DNA of 64,000 bases, from IMG/VR virus record IMGVR_UViG_3300034683_000192, positions 1-64,000 of that record. One strand, written 5' to 3'. The stretch is from a virus. The translations under genes were made by a program, and so were the position numbers. Below are positions 25,087-34,471 of the stretch, piece by piece; position 1 is the stretch's first letter; each line of letters starts with the position of its first letter. Under the pieces are notes generated by a model. It was given only the letters and a program-made list of their open reading frames with translations, was not told the origin of the DNA and did not search any database.

Positions 25087-27228
25087 CTAGCCTGGAACCA
25101 CTAGCTCTGAATAGTAATCAGATACCAATGGACATTTCTTTGCGTTACCAAGATTCAGACCAATAGATTTAAGAGCAAGCTGAGTTGGCTGCAAGTTCTT
25201 AAACACGATCGGACGCATCTTGATTATGGGAATAATTTCTTCTGGAACAGTCGTCAAACTGTTTGCGAGGGGGATTCTCCCGATCTTCTTTTTCTTTGGT
25301 AATGCATCCATGTATTTCACGAGCTTATCGTGAATGGATGGATTTTTCATGTTAAGCCAATTGAGATATTGAGGATCACGAAATGCTTTCTCATTGATGG
25401 GAATGATAGGAACCTTCGTGGGAATGTTAATGTCGCCATACTTCTCAGCAAATACAGCTTGCCAGAGTTCGTAGTTTACATAGACTGACGATTCTGGTTT
25501 CTTGTACTCTTCTTTAGCACGAATTGCTATGTTCGGGAAATATGTGAATTCACCACTTTTCAGTGATTTGAAAATCGCTTGTTCGTAATCGAATGTATCG
25601 ATGATAAAATCAGTGAGTCTTATCTCACAATTTTCCATCATATCTTTTTGAATGTTCGCAATGATCTTTTTTGTAAAGTCGTGGGTGATTTTTGGAAGGT
25701 TGGATGACATGAATGCCACACCCTTGATGTCTGTCTCAGGGGTAGGCAATACGTTACCTTCCTGAATCGTAATGTTCCCTGCGTAATGTTTACCTATACC
25801 TGTTTTGATGAGAACAGGATAGAAATATTCGTTCTTCATCTCAATCATTTCAATGTTATCTCCAGTTGCGCCACGAGAGATAGACATATGTCTGATGAGC
25901 GATGCTATTGATTTGGTCAGCAGGTACACAATCAGTGCATTGCTGTTATACGTATCCTGACAAAATGAATACTTACCACCAAGATACCACGTAACTAGAT
26001 GTTTGGTGGTAAAAATGACTGAGTCAGTGTCAGAGATACCCACACACTTTCTGATGATATTTCGTTGTGAGTGGATATGACTGATGAATGTTCCGTTATG
26101 TAGAAACGTGGTGAGTAAGTCATCAATGAGCTCGAGCTTCTGCTGCATTTTCTGACCAGTGACCACGAGTAATTTTGCAAGCTGTTCGTTGGAGTCTCCG
26201 ACCTTTTTGATTTGTACACCATTGAGCATATCGGAGTGAACAGTTGCCATTACCTGCAGTAGGTCGCCATCGATCTTTCTGATGCTACCTGGATCAGCAT
26301 ACCTGATTTCTTCTTCTGTAACTTCTTTGTGAGTATTAAAGAAGTCATTCATCCACATTTTCCAGAATTCAGTATTCGTGGTAAATAGATTGTAAAGATT
26401 TCGTGAATAATAGATAAATGTTACTTCATGCTGTGGCATACCTTCGAGTATTTCAGTGAGTACTCGAAGATTCTTTTCGTGACTTGAAGTATACTGATTC
26501 AAGCTAGCACAAAGACATTCTGCTACTTCACCTGCGAATGGATTCGCTAGACTGTACTTACTAGTCAGGTGATTCATGTAGTCTTTCGATGGTGCAAATT
26601 TCTTTGTCGTGATAATGTAATTTATCGCATGTTCGCGATTAGGGAAGTAGAAATTTGAAGTAAGAAATCTCTCAGTATATGCATACGCCATGATAACGCC
26701 ATGGCGAGCCATTGATGTGACACCATTGAACGACTCAAGATCGTACATGGCATTCTTGTCATTTCCATTACTACCGATAATGGAGTTGACAAGAATCTTA
26801 CAAAGAGATTGTTTGTAGTCTTCAAGTGCCTTTTCTTGATTTCTACCTTCTGCAGCATATTGAAGCATCTGCTTCTTTGCTTTATCTCGGTTGTTGCGCA
26901 ACATATCGATAAACTGTTTATCGAATGCGACTTGTTCATCAGTGGACTTATAGATAGTTCCACCAGGGGTGATGATACGACGACTGTTTTCTTTGATGTG
27001 GGATAGAAGATCAACCTCTATGAGTTCAGAATTTCCTGGAGATGGGTGATGGATGATTTTGGCTCGTGGTCGTACGAGTTTATCTCGCATGACTCGTTTA
27101 ACGAAATCTTCCAGATCTCTTTCCGACTTTTCTGGGTAAATAGTCTTCAGATATGCAATCTGACTATCGAGATATGATCCAAGAATACTCGGACGTTCCA
27201 CACCATAGCTCATATACAGGAACCTCAT
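25087..27228 (-). CDS. Family B DNA polymerase, C-terminal (palm/fingers/thumb) part
   Basis: 713 residues. Motif B is visible as KILVNSIIGSNG (144-155), preceded by GGTIYKSTDEQVAFDKQFI and the basic RDKAKKQM stretch. Motif C is SDTDS (about residue 400) with its catalytic Asp pair. Motif A (DxxSLYPS), which should precede motif B, is not in the first 90 residues, nor are the 3'-5' exonuclease motifs. The enzyme must therefore be completed by another gene, as in other jumbo phages with split polymerases. It is the replicative polymerase candidate. It lies divergent from the operon starting at 27307. Confidence 0.8.
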   Translation of the reverse strand: MRFLYMSYGVERPSILGSYLDSQIAYLKTIYPEKSERDLEDFVKRVMRDKLVRPRAKIIHHPSPGNSELIEVDLLSHIKENSRRIITPGGTIYKSTDEQVAFDKQFIDMLRNNRDKAKKQMLQYAAEGRNQEKALEDYKQSLCKILVNSIIGSNGNDKNAMYDLESFNGVTSMARHGVIMAYAYTERFLTSNFYFPNREHAINYIITTKKFAPSKDYMNHLTSKYSLANPFAGEVAECLCASLNQYTSSHEKNLRVLTEILEGMPQHEVTFIYYSRNLYNLFTTNTEFWKMWMNDFFNTHKEVTEEEIRYADPGSIRKIDGDLLQVMATVHSDMLNGVQIKKVGDSNEQLAKLLVVTGQKMQQKLELIDDLLTTFLHNGTFISHIHSQRNIIRKCVGISDTDSVIFTTKHLVTWYLGGKYSFCQDTYNSNALIVYLLTKSIASLIRHMSISRGATGDNIEMIEMKNEYFYPVLIKTGIGKHYAGNITIQEGNVLPTPETDIKGVAFMSSNLPKITHDFTKKIIANIQKDMMENCEIRLTDFIIDTFDYEQAIFKSLKSGEFTYFPNIAIRAKEEYKKPESSVYVNYELWQAVFAEKYGDINIPTKVPIIPINEKAFRDPQYLNWLNMKNPSIHDKLVKYMDALPKKKKIGRIPLANSLTTVPEEIIPIIKMRPIVFKNLQPTQLALKSIGLNLGNAKKCPLVSDYYSELVVPG

Positions 27229-27306
27229 TTTATGAGATTTTTAAACATCAACACCAGTCTATGACATGGTGATGCGATGTCAACATTAACGCATAGAGGT
27301 GACCGA

Positions 27307-27873
27307 ATGTTCAGACAACTGATGAAGCTGTCTGCAGATCCTTCGATTTCAAAGGACGCTGCAGCGATGCGTAAGGATCTTCCCATTCCTGCCGAACTCA
27401 ATATTCGTGCAGCGATGTGTGCAAGCATTCTGGTCGAATACGCAAGAAATCTTCTTGATGACGGAAAGTCTCCGTCTGATGTTCGTACGGAAATCATGAC
27501 GCTCGGTGATACGTTCAAGGATACGAACTACGTCCCGACATCTTTCGGTGATGTTCTTGGAGAACAAATGACCAAGATGTTCTCTGAGCGTGATTCTTTC
27601 CAGGATCGAGTATTCCGTCGATTCAGTGGAGTTGATCGCGCAAAATCTGGAATTTCAAAGTTTGCCGATAAATCTATCGGTAAAGCCATGGAGAAGTTCG
27701 GTCTTCAAGTTGCCGAAGAATGTATCGCGAATACTCTGCGCGAAGAAAGTGCCGATGCTCGTGGTGCGAAGTATCTCGTTGCGACCTATTCTGACTACTT
27801 CCACGAAGCAGTTCAGAAGATGAAGAACTCTGGAATTCTTCCTGAAGATTTTGTCAGAAAAGTTACCCTGTAA
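27307..27873 (+). CDS. Hypothetical protein, 188 residues
   Basis: ATG 27307 is preferred because AGAGGTGA precedes it. An in-frame ATG at 27277 lacks a site. Helical and soluble. It begins MFRQLMKLSADPSISKDAAAMRKD and continues with mixed-charge helices and no recognisable motif. It opens the plus-strand operon that runs to 34873, but a hairpin at 27883-27912 may end part of its transcript. Function unknown. Confidence 0.78.
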   Translation: MFRQLMKLSADPSISKDAAAMRKDLPIPAELNIRAAMCASILVEYARNLLDDGKSPSDVRTEIMTLGDTFKDTNYVPTSFGDVLGEQMTKMFSERDSFQDRVFRRFSGVDRAKSGISKFADKSIGKAMEKFGLQVAEECIANTLREESADARGAKYLVATYSDYFHEAVQKMKNSGILPEDFVRKVTL

Positions 27874-27882
27874 AGGGTCAAA

Positions 27883-27912
27883 AGTACACGCTGGGAATTC
27901 CCAGCGTGTACT
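27883..27912 (+). terminator. Perfect palindromic hairpin
   Basis: AGTACACGCTGGG and CCCAGCGTGTACT with an AATT loop (13 pairs), ten bases past the stop. No T-run follows, so it may be a processing or attenuation site. Confidence 0.6.
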
Positions 27913-27977
27913 AATGTACTATGTATCGGTATTTCATGTTGGGATGATGAAATTCACACTCGTTAAAGGAGTTATCT

Positions 27978-28670
27978 ATGTCTTCTCCGCAAAAAAAGAT
28001 CAAGTACAAGAAGTCTCGCGAAAAGAAAGTCAAGGATCGCAAGCTCAATCGCATGAAGCGTGACCTCAAAAATATTCGAATCGTGGAAGAAAAGCTGGGT
28101 ATGGATCTTGATGGTTCGATTAAGCTCGTCGATGATCTCGCGAAGAGCTATGAATCTCTCAAGGCACACATGCTTGTTCTTGGTCGGAAGTGCATTCCCA
28201 ATTACGGGACTGTTCCTTCTACTGATGATCTGAAGAAACTCACCGATAATCAGCGCTTACTGGTCAATGAAGTGTATTCTACCATCAGGGTCAGTGAAGA
28301 ACTCGATCAGATTCTTCCCAAAATGAAGAATCTTCTGTCGATGGCCAATAAGGTCAAGAACAATCCGATGATGATGCAGCAGATTCTCAGTGGGAGCGTT
28401 GCAGAGAATCTGTACAGACTCAGCGATCTCATGATGGAATATGGCCACACCTTCGAGCGTATGGCGCAAATCGTGCGTGTTGAACTTTCGGAGATGGCTG
28501 CTTCTGGTGATGAAGATGCAAAGAGTATCCTTCTTCTTCGTGAGGAAATGGAAGCCAATCGCACCGTTACTCCTGAAGAACCAGCCGAGCATGAATTTGT
28601 CGAAGGTCTGCTTTCGTCCGAAGCTGCTGAAGTGATTCTTGCTGAGACAGGTAATGGCGAATCCGCCTAA
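27978..28670 (+). CDS. Helical protein with basic N-terminus
   Basis: 230 residues behind AAAGGAGTTATCT. Residues 1-30 are extremely basic (SSPQKKIKYKKSREKKVKDRK) and could bind nucleic acid or a partner. The rest is helical with a Met-rich stretch (NNPMMMQQILSG) and an acidic C-terminus. It overlaps the next gene by 17 bases and shares the operon with the frameshifted protein and chaperonin, so a structural or assembly role is possible. Confidence 0.78.
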   Translation: MSSPQKKIKYKKSREKKVKDRKLNRMKRDLKNIRIVEEKLGMDLDGSIKLVDDLAKSYESLKAHMLVLGRKCIPNYGTVPSTDDLKKLTDNQRLLVNEVYSTIRVSEELDQILPKMKNLLSMANKVKNNPMMMQQILSGSVAENLYRLSDLMMEYGHTFERMAQIVRVELSEMAASGDEDAKSILLLREEMEANRTVTPEEPAEHEFVEGLLSSEAAEVILAETGNGESA

Positions 28671-29616
28671 GAAAAAGTCACCAAAACCTGCAGACTTCGT
28701 CAAGACATTGAAGGTGTATTTCTCTTCGCTCACTGCACGTGGGGCGCAGTATTTGTATCTCAATGTCGCCGAAGATCCGAATACGATGGTTATCAGTAAC
28801 GGGGACTATGAACTTCTGACGTCATATGTTCCCGTTACTCTTTCCATTCACGCTGTGCGTTTTAAGGATTCTGAATTCTATCAGAAGTTCCTCGATTTCC
28901 TCGGGTTATCGACGAGCGATCCTTACGTAATTCGGATGCCGCAATTTCTGAAGGCTCTGCGGGAAAACGACTTCACTGATCTTAAAGTATCTTACGATAC
29001 ATCACGTAAGATGCGATTGGTTCTTAAAGATACAATTGTCCTTGCAGATAAAGAAAGCGATGACGACGATGACGACGAGGAAGAAGAGGAAGTCGTCGAT
29101 CTCGAAGAAAATCCATTTGCAGATACATCAAAAATAGAAGTTATCACATTCGATTCACTTGATGTATGTGGTCAGCCAATGAATGATCACCATGCGTTAG
29201 TGATTCTTGAGAATACAGTAGATCGTATCGTGAAACTCGGAGAGAATTTCGGTGATACTGAAATACCTCACGTAACGAAGATACTTGAACGAGACGAAGT
29301 GAACTACTTTACTTCGAACTATTTTCGAGTCCACATAAATTTGACTGAATTTAAGGATGGGGTAGGAAATCCCTACTATTCCGAAGAAATAGCAAAAGAT
29401 CTTTATGTGGTTCTAGTTGACGGTATGGATGTACCGTCGATGAAAGAATTCGCAAAGAGAAGGTCAGGTCAAATTTGTCTGCATTTGTGGGTCAAGGATG
29501 GAGGAACTATCCAACATATGGCGTCCTACCATGACGAAGAGCTCTCTATTTTCTCGATGCGTCCATTCACTGAAGTCTTGCCTATCCGTACAAAGACTTC
29601 AGAAGCAGGAGACTAA
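28654..29616 (+). CDS. Hypothetical protein with acidic insert
   Basis: 320 residues. ATG 28654 is used (MANPPKKKSPKPADF), inside the end of the upstream gene. Two mixed alpha/beta halves flank a pure acidic run of Asp/Glu near 129-150. No membrane segment or metal motif. Stop TAA is one base from the start of the next gene, so translation is probably coupled. Two similar-sized halves would suit a clamp-like or adaptor fold, but I see no specific motif for that. Confidence 0.75.
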   Translation: MANPPKKKSPKPADFVKTLKVYFSSLTARGAQYLYLNVAEDPNTMVISNGDYELLTSYVPVTLSIHAVRFKDSEFYQKFLDFLGLSTSDPYVIRMPQFLKALRENDFTDLKVSYDTSRKMRLVLKDTIVLADKESDDDDDDEEEEEVVDLEENPFADTSKIEVITFDSLDVCGQPMNDHHALVILENTVDRIVKLGENFGDTEIPHVTKILERDEVNYFTSNYFRVHINLTEFKDGVGNPYYSEEIAKDLYVVLVDGMDVPSMKEFAKRRSGQICLHLWVKDGGTIQHMASYHDEELSIFSMRPFTEVLPIRTKTSEAGD

Positions 29617-29617
29617 C

Positions 29618-32074
29618 ATGTCAACGACTACCCTGCTAAATACAAGATCTACAGTAAAAATCGAAAGCGAACAAACTGTACGGCAACCTCTGCTTTCCGT
29701 AGAGATTGAAGAGATATCCCCGAAAGAGTTAAGACGTAGGCTCATGAATGTAGCAGTCGTAGAGACCGCTGCAGTTCCTATTGATGCTGAAGTCGTACTT
29801 ACGACAAAAGATACGCCACCAACAATTCCAGATTACTCCGTATTGTTCGAAGAACCAGCAAATCTTTCTGTTTCCATGGAGGAAAGTTCAATGCCTGTCG
29901 AAAATAACGACACCCCCATCGATCTGTCGCAGGATGTCGAAATTCAGCCTGTCGATCCTCTCGATATCAAATACGGTCTTGGGGATATCACATACACTCC
30001 CGAAGATGATCATGAATCTTCAGTTTCAAGTGATAAAGAACCGATCGATCCTGAACTGAAACCAGGTATGGAATCGACTGATCAAGTATCTGACATGGTA
30101 GAAACGAAAGTTTCGACATCTGAAGGTTCTGAACAGAAGTCTATTGTGGAACTCATGCGTGAGCGTGGATTCACGGTAGATGAGGTAGTTCCTCCCCTCA
30201 CCCCAGAAGAGACCGCATTCGTCAATGAAGGAGCCACTACTCTGGTAACTGATATGGCGGAAAATCTTGGACTTGTTCCATCAGAGAAGCCTCGCGAACC
30301 TGGTACGGATGTTTACAAGATTCTCAGTGAACGAAATCCTGAAGATACTCCGAGTACGCCTACTCCGGCACAAGTGGAATACGTCGATGACGTTTTGGAA
30401 CATGGTGCACAACTCGAAGCGACTGCGTACACCGACACCGATTCTGCAGAGGAACTCTTCGCAGAAGTTCTGCGTGATACGGAACAAGAAGAAACTTCGT
30501 CTTCGGTGGTACTCGAAGAAATAGATGACATCATGTCGGAAGTTCCATCTTCTACTCCAGTGTCCACGGATGTCGTCATGGCAGTATCTGAACAAGATCA
30601 GTCTGTATCTTCCGAGAGTACCGAAGATTCGGTAAATACTGAAAGCATCGAGACCATCGATCTCGAAAATGCTACACTCGACGAAGTGCGTGAACTGTAC
30701 GAAAAAGAAGCTGACGCAGTGATTCCTACCTGGGGTACTGTTTCCACCAGAGAAGACTATGCAACAATTCCTCTGCATACGTCTCTTGTCGATTCTCAGC
30801 TTCGGGCGATTGCACCTGACTCGGATCTTGATTCCGAGCATCGTGCGCAAATCAAGAAAGATGCACTCGACAATCCCAATTCTTTCGCACACACTCTTCT
30901 TCGTGGGACGACTCACTATTCGAAAAATAATTCGACTGATGAGGCTATCGAAGCTTTCGAAGGACTCAGTCCGAAAATTGGCCCGGCAATCAAAATCGGG
31001 GATAAGCGATACTTCGACGAAGTCACCGACGAGAAAGCATTCAAACAGACTGAAGCATCCAAGAACGTTTCTGGTAAAGCTGCACTGCATCTTGCCATGG
31101 CGCTCGTCAGTGGTATTCGCAAGACCCGTCTCTACAACAGCGGGATCAGTGTGACTTTCCGTCCTCCGAAGAAGTCTGAACTCTACGAATACGTGATGAA
31201 GAGTAGAACCAATCAGGCCGAATTCGGTCGAATTTTTGGTGAGCTCAGCTATCTGCCGTCCAACGTCGAAGTTGTACAAGCTGCTATGGACCTTATCCAG
31301 CAGTGCGCAGTGAGCTCGAATCTGAAGGATTGGAATGTACCTGGTACTCTGGCAAAGCATATTTCCTATCTCGATCTTCCGACATGTCTCTGGAGTCTGC
31401 TGACTCTCATGTATCCTGCAGGTATTCCTGCTACCATGCTCTGCAACAAAGAAAATTGCGGACATGCCGATGAGACCATGGTAGATCCTGCGAAACTGCG
31501 GTGCAACGACTACAGTCGTATTTCTGCCGAAGGTGTGAAGTATACTTGCTCCAAGGAAGTTCGCACTCCGGAAGATCTTGAGCATTACCATAAGGAAATC
31601 CTCAAGGACTGCGAAAATCTGACGCTCGGTGCTGGATTCTTCGTCGATGTGCATGTGCCTTCTATCGCAAGATACATCGAAGTCGGTCTGGCTTACGTGG
31701 CAGATCTTGCTGCGGTCATGTCGATGAAAGACCTTCTCGACGTCAATCGAATGGTCAAGAACAAGTACTATCGTATCTTCGTTCCGTTCATCGAGAAAGT
31801 ATCTTACAAACACGAGTCGTCAGGTAAGTGGGTGAATTTCGTTGACCCCACAATCATTCCTGACGTCCTCGATACGCTCGAACTCAAGGATGATGGAGTT
31901 GGTCTTCGTAAGACCATGCACAAGTACATTCTCGAGAAGAAGATCTCGCATTTCGGTTACAGTTACTCAGCTTGTCCGAAGTGTGGGGTTACTCCTGAAG
32001 TGTCGGTCAATGGGATCATTCCGATCGACATGCTTCTCAGTTTTTTTACCCATTCGATGGTGTACATCGCCTAG
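29618..32074 (+). CDS. Large assembly protein, zero-frame product (818 residues)
   Basis: ATG 29618 follows AGAAGCAGGAGACTAAC. Residues 1-380 are acidic and low-complexity (Glu, Ser, Thr, Val), probably disordered. Residues 400-818 are globular with two likely zinc-binding pairs: CNKENCGH...RCNDY...TC near 600-640, and CPKCG at 786-790. A Cys-pair domain followed by a conserved short C-terminus recalls T4 gp26/gp51-type baseplate-hub assembly proteins, but that is only a resemblance. The last 10 codons follow a T7 slippery run, where a -1 shift gives a longer product. A 510-residue antisense frame here is a shadow. Confidence 0.8.
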   Translation: MSTTTLLNTRSTVKIESEQTVRQPLLSVEIEEISPKELRRRLMNVAVVETAAVPIDAEVVLTTKDTPPTIPDYSVLFEEPANLSVSMEESSMPVENNDTPIDLSQDVEIQPVDPLDIKYGLGDITYTPEDDHESSVSSDKEPIDPELKPGMESTDQVSDMVETKVSTSEGSEQKSIVELMRERGFTVDEVVPPLTPEETAFVNEGATTLVTDMAENLGLVPSEKPREPGTDVYKILSERNPEDTPSTPTPAQVEYVDDVLEHGAQLEATAYTDTDSAEELFAEVLRDTEQEETSSSVVLEEIDDIMSEVPSSTPVSTDVVMAVSEQDQSVSSESTEDSVNTESIETIDLENATLDEVRELYEKEADAVIPTWGTVSTREDYATIPLHTSLVDSQLRAIAPDSDLDSEHRAQIKKDALDNPNSFAHTLLRGTTHYSKNNSTDEAIEAFEGLSPKIGPAIKIGDKRYFDEVTDEKAFKQTEASKNVSGKAALHLAMALVSGIRKTRLYNSGISVTFRPPKKSELYEYVMKSRTNQAEFGRIFGELSYLPSNVEVVQAAMDLIQQCAVSSNLKDWNVPGTLAKHISYLDLPTCLWSLLTLMYPAGIPATMLCNKENCGHADETMVDPAKLRCNDYSRISAEGVKYTCSKEVRTPEDLEHYHKEILKDCENLTLGAGFFVDVHVPSIARYIEVGLAYVADLAAVMSMKDLLDVNRMVKNKYYRIFVPFIEKVSYKHESSGKWVNFVDPTIIPDVLDTLELKDDGVGLRKTMHKYILEKKISHFGYSYSACPKCGVTPEVSVNGIIPIDMLLSFFTHSMVYIA

Positions 32075-32082
32075 CACCGTCG
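32041..32082 (+). promoter_or_regulatory. Probable programmed -1 ribosomal frameshift site
   Basis: T-TTT-TTT heptamer at 32041-32047 in the correct register for a -1 slip. A 7-base spacer (ACCCATT) follows. Then comes an 8-pair stem, CGATGGTG 32055-32062 with CACCGTCG 32075-32082 (one G-U), with a 12-base loop. Downstream, the -1 frame is open and protein-like to 32526, while the zero frame stops at 32074. Confidence 0.75.
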
Positions 32083-32526
32083 GGAAAAGATATCTGGTCG
32101 AGTTTTACGGATCCGTCGGATGATTGCATTGCAGAATACTGTAATAGCTACAACGATTGGATTCGTTCATTAGCCGTGGCTAGTGATTCTAGAGTCAAGG
32201 AATTCTCGACCAGAATCTTCAATGAGTCGTATCTCCAAACTCGGTACAAAACTTTGTATGTTCCTGACATCAAAAAACCTACAGGGTTTTTGTTCTCAGG
32301 TACGGACAGTCAGTCCGTGGAAAAGAAAACATACATCGACGAGGTTCTGGACTTCATGCTTACGTCCAATGTTCATGAGTCTCTCGGAATCACTTTCCTT
32401 GAACTCATGAACATGGATGTGGGTATTTACGACAAGATCAAGAAGGCGATAATCGATCATCGACCAAAAGAGAGCGATCAAGCTCTTCAGCTCAAAAAAG
32501 AACTGGAGAAAGGATTTAAGAAATGA
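32047..32526 (+). CDS. -1 frame extension giving a 969-residue fusion
   Basis: After slippage the frame reads YPFDGVHRLAPSGKDIWSSF and continues for 159 residues to a TGA that overlaps the chaperonin start (ATGA). The only standalone start would be GTG 32176, which has no ribosome site and would discard about 45 protein-like codons. The fusion would be made at a fixed ratio to the 818-residue product, as tail-assembly chaperones such as lambda gpG-GT are. A one-base deletion in the T-run is the alternative. Confidence 0.7.
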   Translation, partial: YPFDGVHRLAPSGKDIWSSFTDPSDDCIAEYCNSYNDWIRSLAVASDSRVKEFSTRIFNESYLQTRYKTLYVPDIKKPTGFLFSGTDSQSVEKKTYIDEVLDFMLTSNVHESLGITFLELMNMDVGIYDKIKKAIIDHRPKESDQALQLKKELEKGFKK

Positions 32527-34469
32527 GTCAGGAACGTATCAATCTGCGAGCTCATCACGACGTCACGAACCTCGCGAAAACTGCAGAACTCGACAAGGTC
32601 ATGACGGAGACCTTGTACATGTTCATCGATCAGCTCAAACTCATCTGCGGTCCCTTCTCGAGGAATGCTCTGGTTCTTCAGCAGGAACATGGGATTCCCT
32701 CGAACCAGCTGAGTACTGCGAATGACAACAGGTACTTCATGCGTGATGGTGCGCACATCATCAGTGCGACTGAATGTGTGAGTCCTGTACAGCAATACCT
32801 CAAGTCGCTCATCCACTATGTGGGTACTCGAGTTGACAAGTCGTGCAAAGACGGAACGACTACGTCAATGATTGCGACATGCTCCGCAATCATTCAGGCG
32901 ATTGCTCTGAAAAAAGCACTTCGTTCCACTCCGCTGTTCAAGATCGAAAAAGCGACTGCGGAAGTCTGCGATGAACTCGCCGAAAGAATGAAGAAACACG
33001 TCATCACTGTCGAAGACGTCATGTCGAGTACCGGGTGCTCTCACAAACAAGCTCTCGGTGCACTGACTTTCATTCACGTGTACACTGCGACTGGTGGTGA
33101 CGTCGATGTTGCTACTGCAGTATCGGAATATTTCTCCACTCTTCCTGCCGCAGTGTGGGGAGAATCCATCCCGTGGAGATCATCGACAGTAGAGACCAAT
33201 GAATTTCGGTGCAAACCAGTTCGTCTGGAATACGAACTTGAAATCGATGCAATGAACATCACGATACAGCACAACAATCACGATTACCGTAAGTTCTACA
33301 AATCGGACAATGCGGACGTGCTCGTGATGTATCAAGGTCTCAATGATGCATCGATCGCAACTGAAGATCTTTTCCAGTATATCACCAGTCGGGTTGATTC
33401 TGGAAATCTGACTCCGCTCATCATCATGGTTCCTGCACTTGACAACCACTATTCGTCAGGGTGCATTGAACGACTCAACGCAATCTCCGAACAATACAAG
33501 ACGCAAATTCTCGTCGTGACGTACTCGGTACTGAACAACCGATTCAATTCTCCGTGGGCTGCTCTTGCAATCACTGGGAAAGCGAACGTTCCGCTCTACG
33601 ACGAGAAAGAAGACATCGAAAAATGTGTCATCAAGGGCGTAGAAGTACTCATATCCTACAAATACATCAAGTTCAACAACTTGGTACCGAAGGATGATCG
33701 TGTACCTGATGAGGATCTCACGCATCCAGGTATTTTGTATCCTGACGATTATCCTCATTTCACCGATACGTACAATCGTATTTTGCGTGAACGAGAACTC
33801 GTGAAAGATGCACACCGAGAAGTAGTGGAAGAACGTGAAGAAGTCGAGAAGGCTTTTGCGAATCTTTCTGCGAAACGCGGCATGGCTCTCTACCTTGGTG
33901 GACGTACGCACGATCAGAAAGCTCTTCTGGCAGTAATTGAAGATGCTGCTGGATCAGCTCAAGCTGTAGCCACAAGTGGTGTGATCACTAACGCAATTTC
34001 TCGTGTGGTTAGGGAATGCAGAATCGCAAGAACTGACCCGTCCACGAAACATAAGTCAGAGTTGCATCTACTCATCTGGGAACTCCTTGAACGTACATTC
34101 GCGATGGTGGAAGGCACTCTCGTCGGAACGATGTCCGTACAAGAACACCACGATGAGTGGAAAACGTATAATGAGCTGATGGACTCGGCATATTCGGACA
34201 AATTCACGTATGTCGACCTGGTCAATCTTATGAACCAGGGATCCATGGAACTTCGGTCGTCTGTCGGCGCATTTTCTGGGATCATTGATCCGAGAAAAGA
34301 AATTCGGGAACAGGTTCTTTCCGAATGGGAAACTCAAGGATATCCTCCCACTCAAGCAGCCAGAATGACGAGTGAACTTCTTGGTCGTATCTCTGAAGTC
34401 GCCATGCGTGCAGGGATGGTCGAGATGTTTATCGTACCTGGTGGTGCGTGGGTGTCTGACAAGGAGTAA
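32523..34469 (+). CDS. GroEL-like chaperonin (phage-encoded)
   Basis: 648 residues, about 100 longer than GroEL. The N-terminus matches GroEL order: CGPFSRNALVLQ (like LGPKGRNVVLD), then DGAHII (like DGVSVA), then the ATP-site DGTTTSMIATCSAII at 110-124 with the catalytic-type Asp110. The C-terminal LGGRTHDQKALLAVIEDAAGSAQAVATSGVI follows GroEL GAATE...RVEDALHATRAAVEEGVV, with the hydrolytic Asp kept. The apical domain is divergent and the GGM tail is missing. Known phage homologues include gp146 of phage EL, which works without GroES. It starts by ATGA overlap with the frameshifted gene. Likely client: a phage virion protein. Confidence 0.88.
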   Translation: MSQERINLRAHHDVTNLAKTAELDKVMTETLYMFIDQLKLICGPFSRNALVLQQEHGIPSNQLSTANDNRYFMRDGAHIISATECVSPVQQYLKSLIHYVGTRVDKSCKDGTTTSMIATCSAIIQAIALKKALRSTPLFKIEKATAEVCDELAERMKKHVITVEDVMSSTGCSHKQALGALTFIHVYTATGGDVDVATAVSEYFSTLPAAVWGESIPWRSSTVETNEFRCKPVRLEYELEIDAMNITIQHNNHDYRKFYKSDNADVLVMYQGLNDASIATEDLFQYITSRVDSGNLTPLIIMVPALDNHYSSGCIERLNAISEQYKTQILVVTYSVLNNRFNSPWAALAITGKANVPLYDEKEDIEKCVIKGVEVLISYKYIKFNNLVPKDDRVPDEDLTHPGILYPDDYPHFTDTYNRILRERELVKDAHREVVEEREEVEKAFANLSAKRGMALYLGGRTHDQKALLAVIEDAAGSAQAVATSGVITNAISRVVRECRIARTDPSTKHKSELHLLIWELLERTFAMVEGTLVGTMSVQEHHDEWKTYNELMDSAYSDKFTYVDLVNLMNQGSMELRSSVGAFSGIIDPRKEIREQVLSEWETQGYPPTQAARMTSELLGRISEVAMRAGMVEMFIVPGGAWVSDKE

Positions 34470-34471
34470 CA

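Noticed and set aside
28654-29616. Sliding-clamp identity for the protein with an acidic insert
   Set aside because: Two similar-sized halves suggested it, but no clamp motif or repeat could be aligned.
30281-31813. 510-residue antisense reading frame
   Set aside because: It lies wholly opposite the 818-residue gene, is Cys/Arg/Phe-rich like a codon shadow and has no ribosome site.
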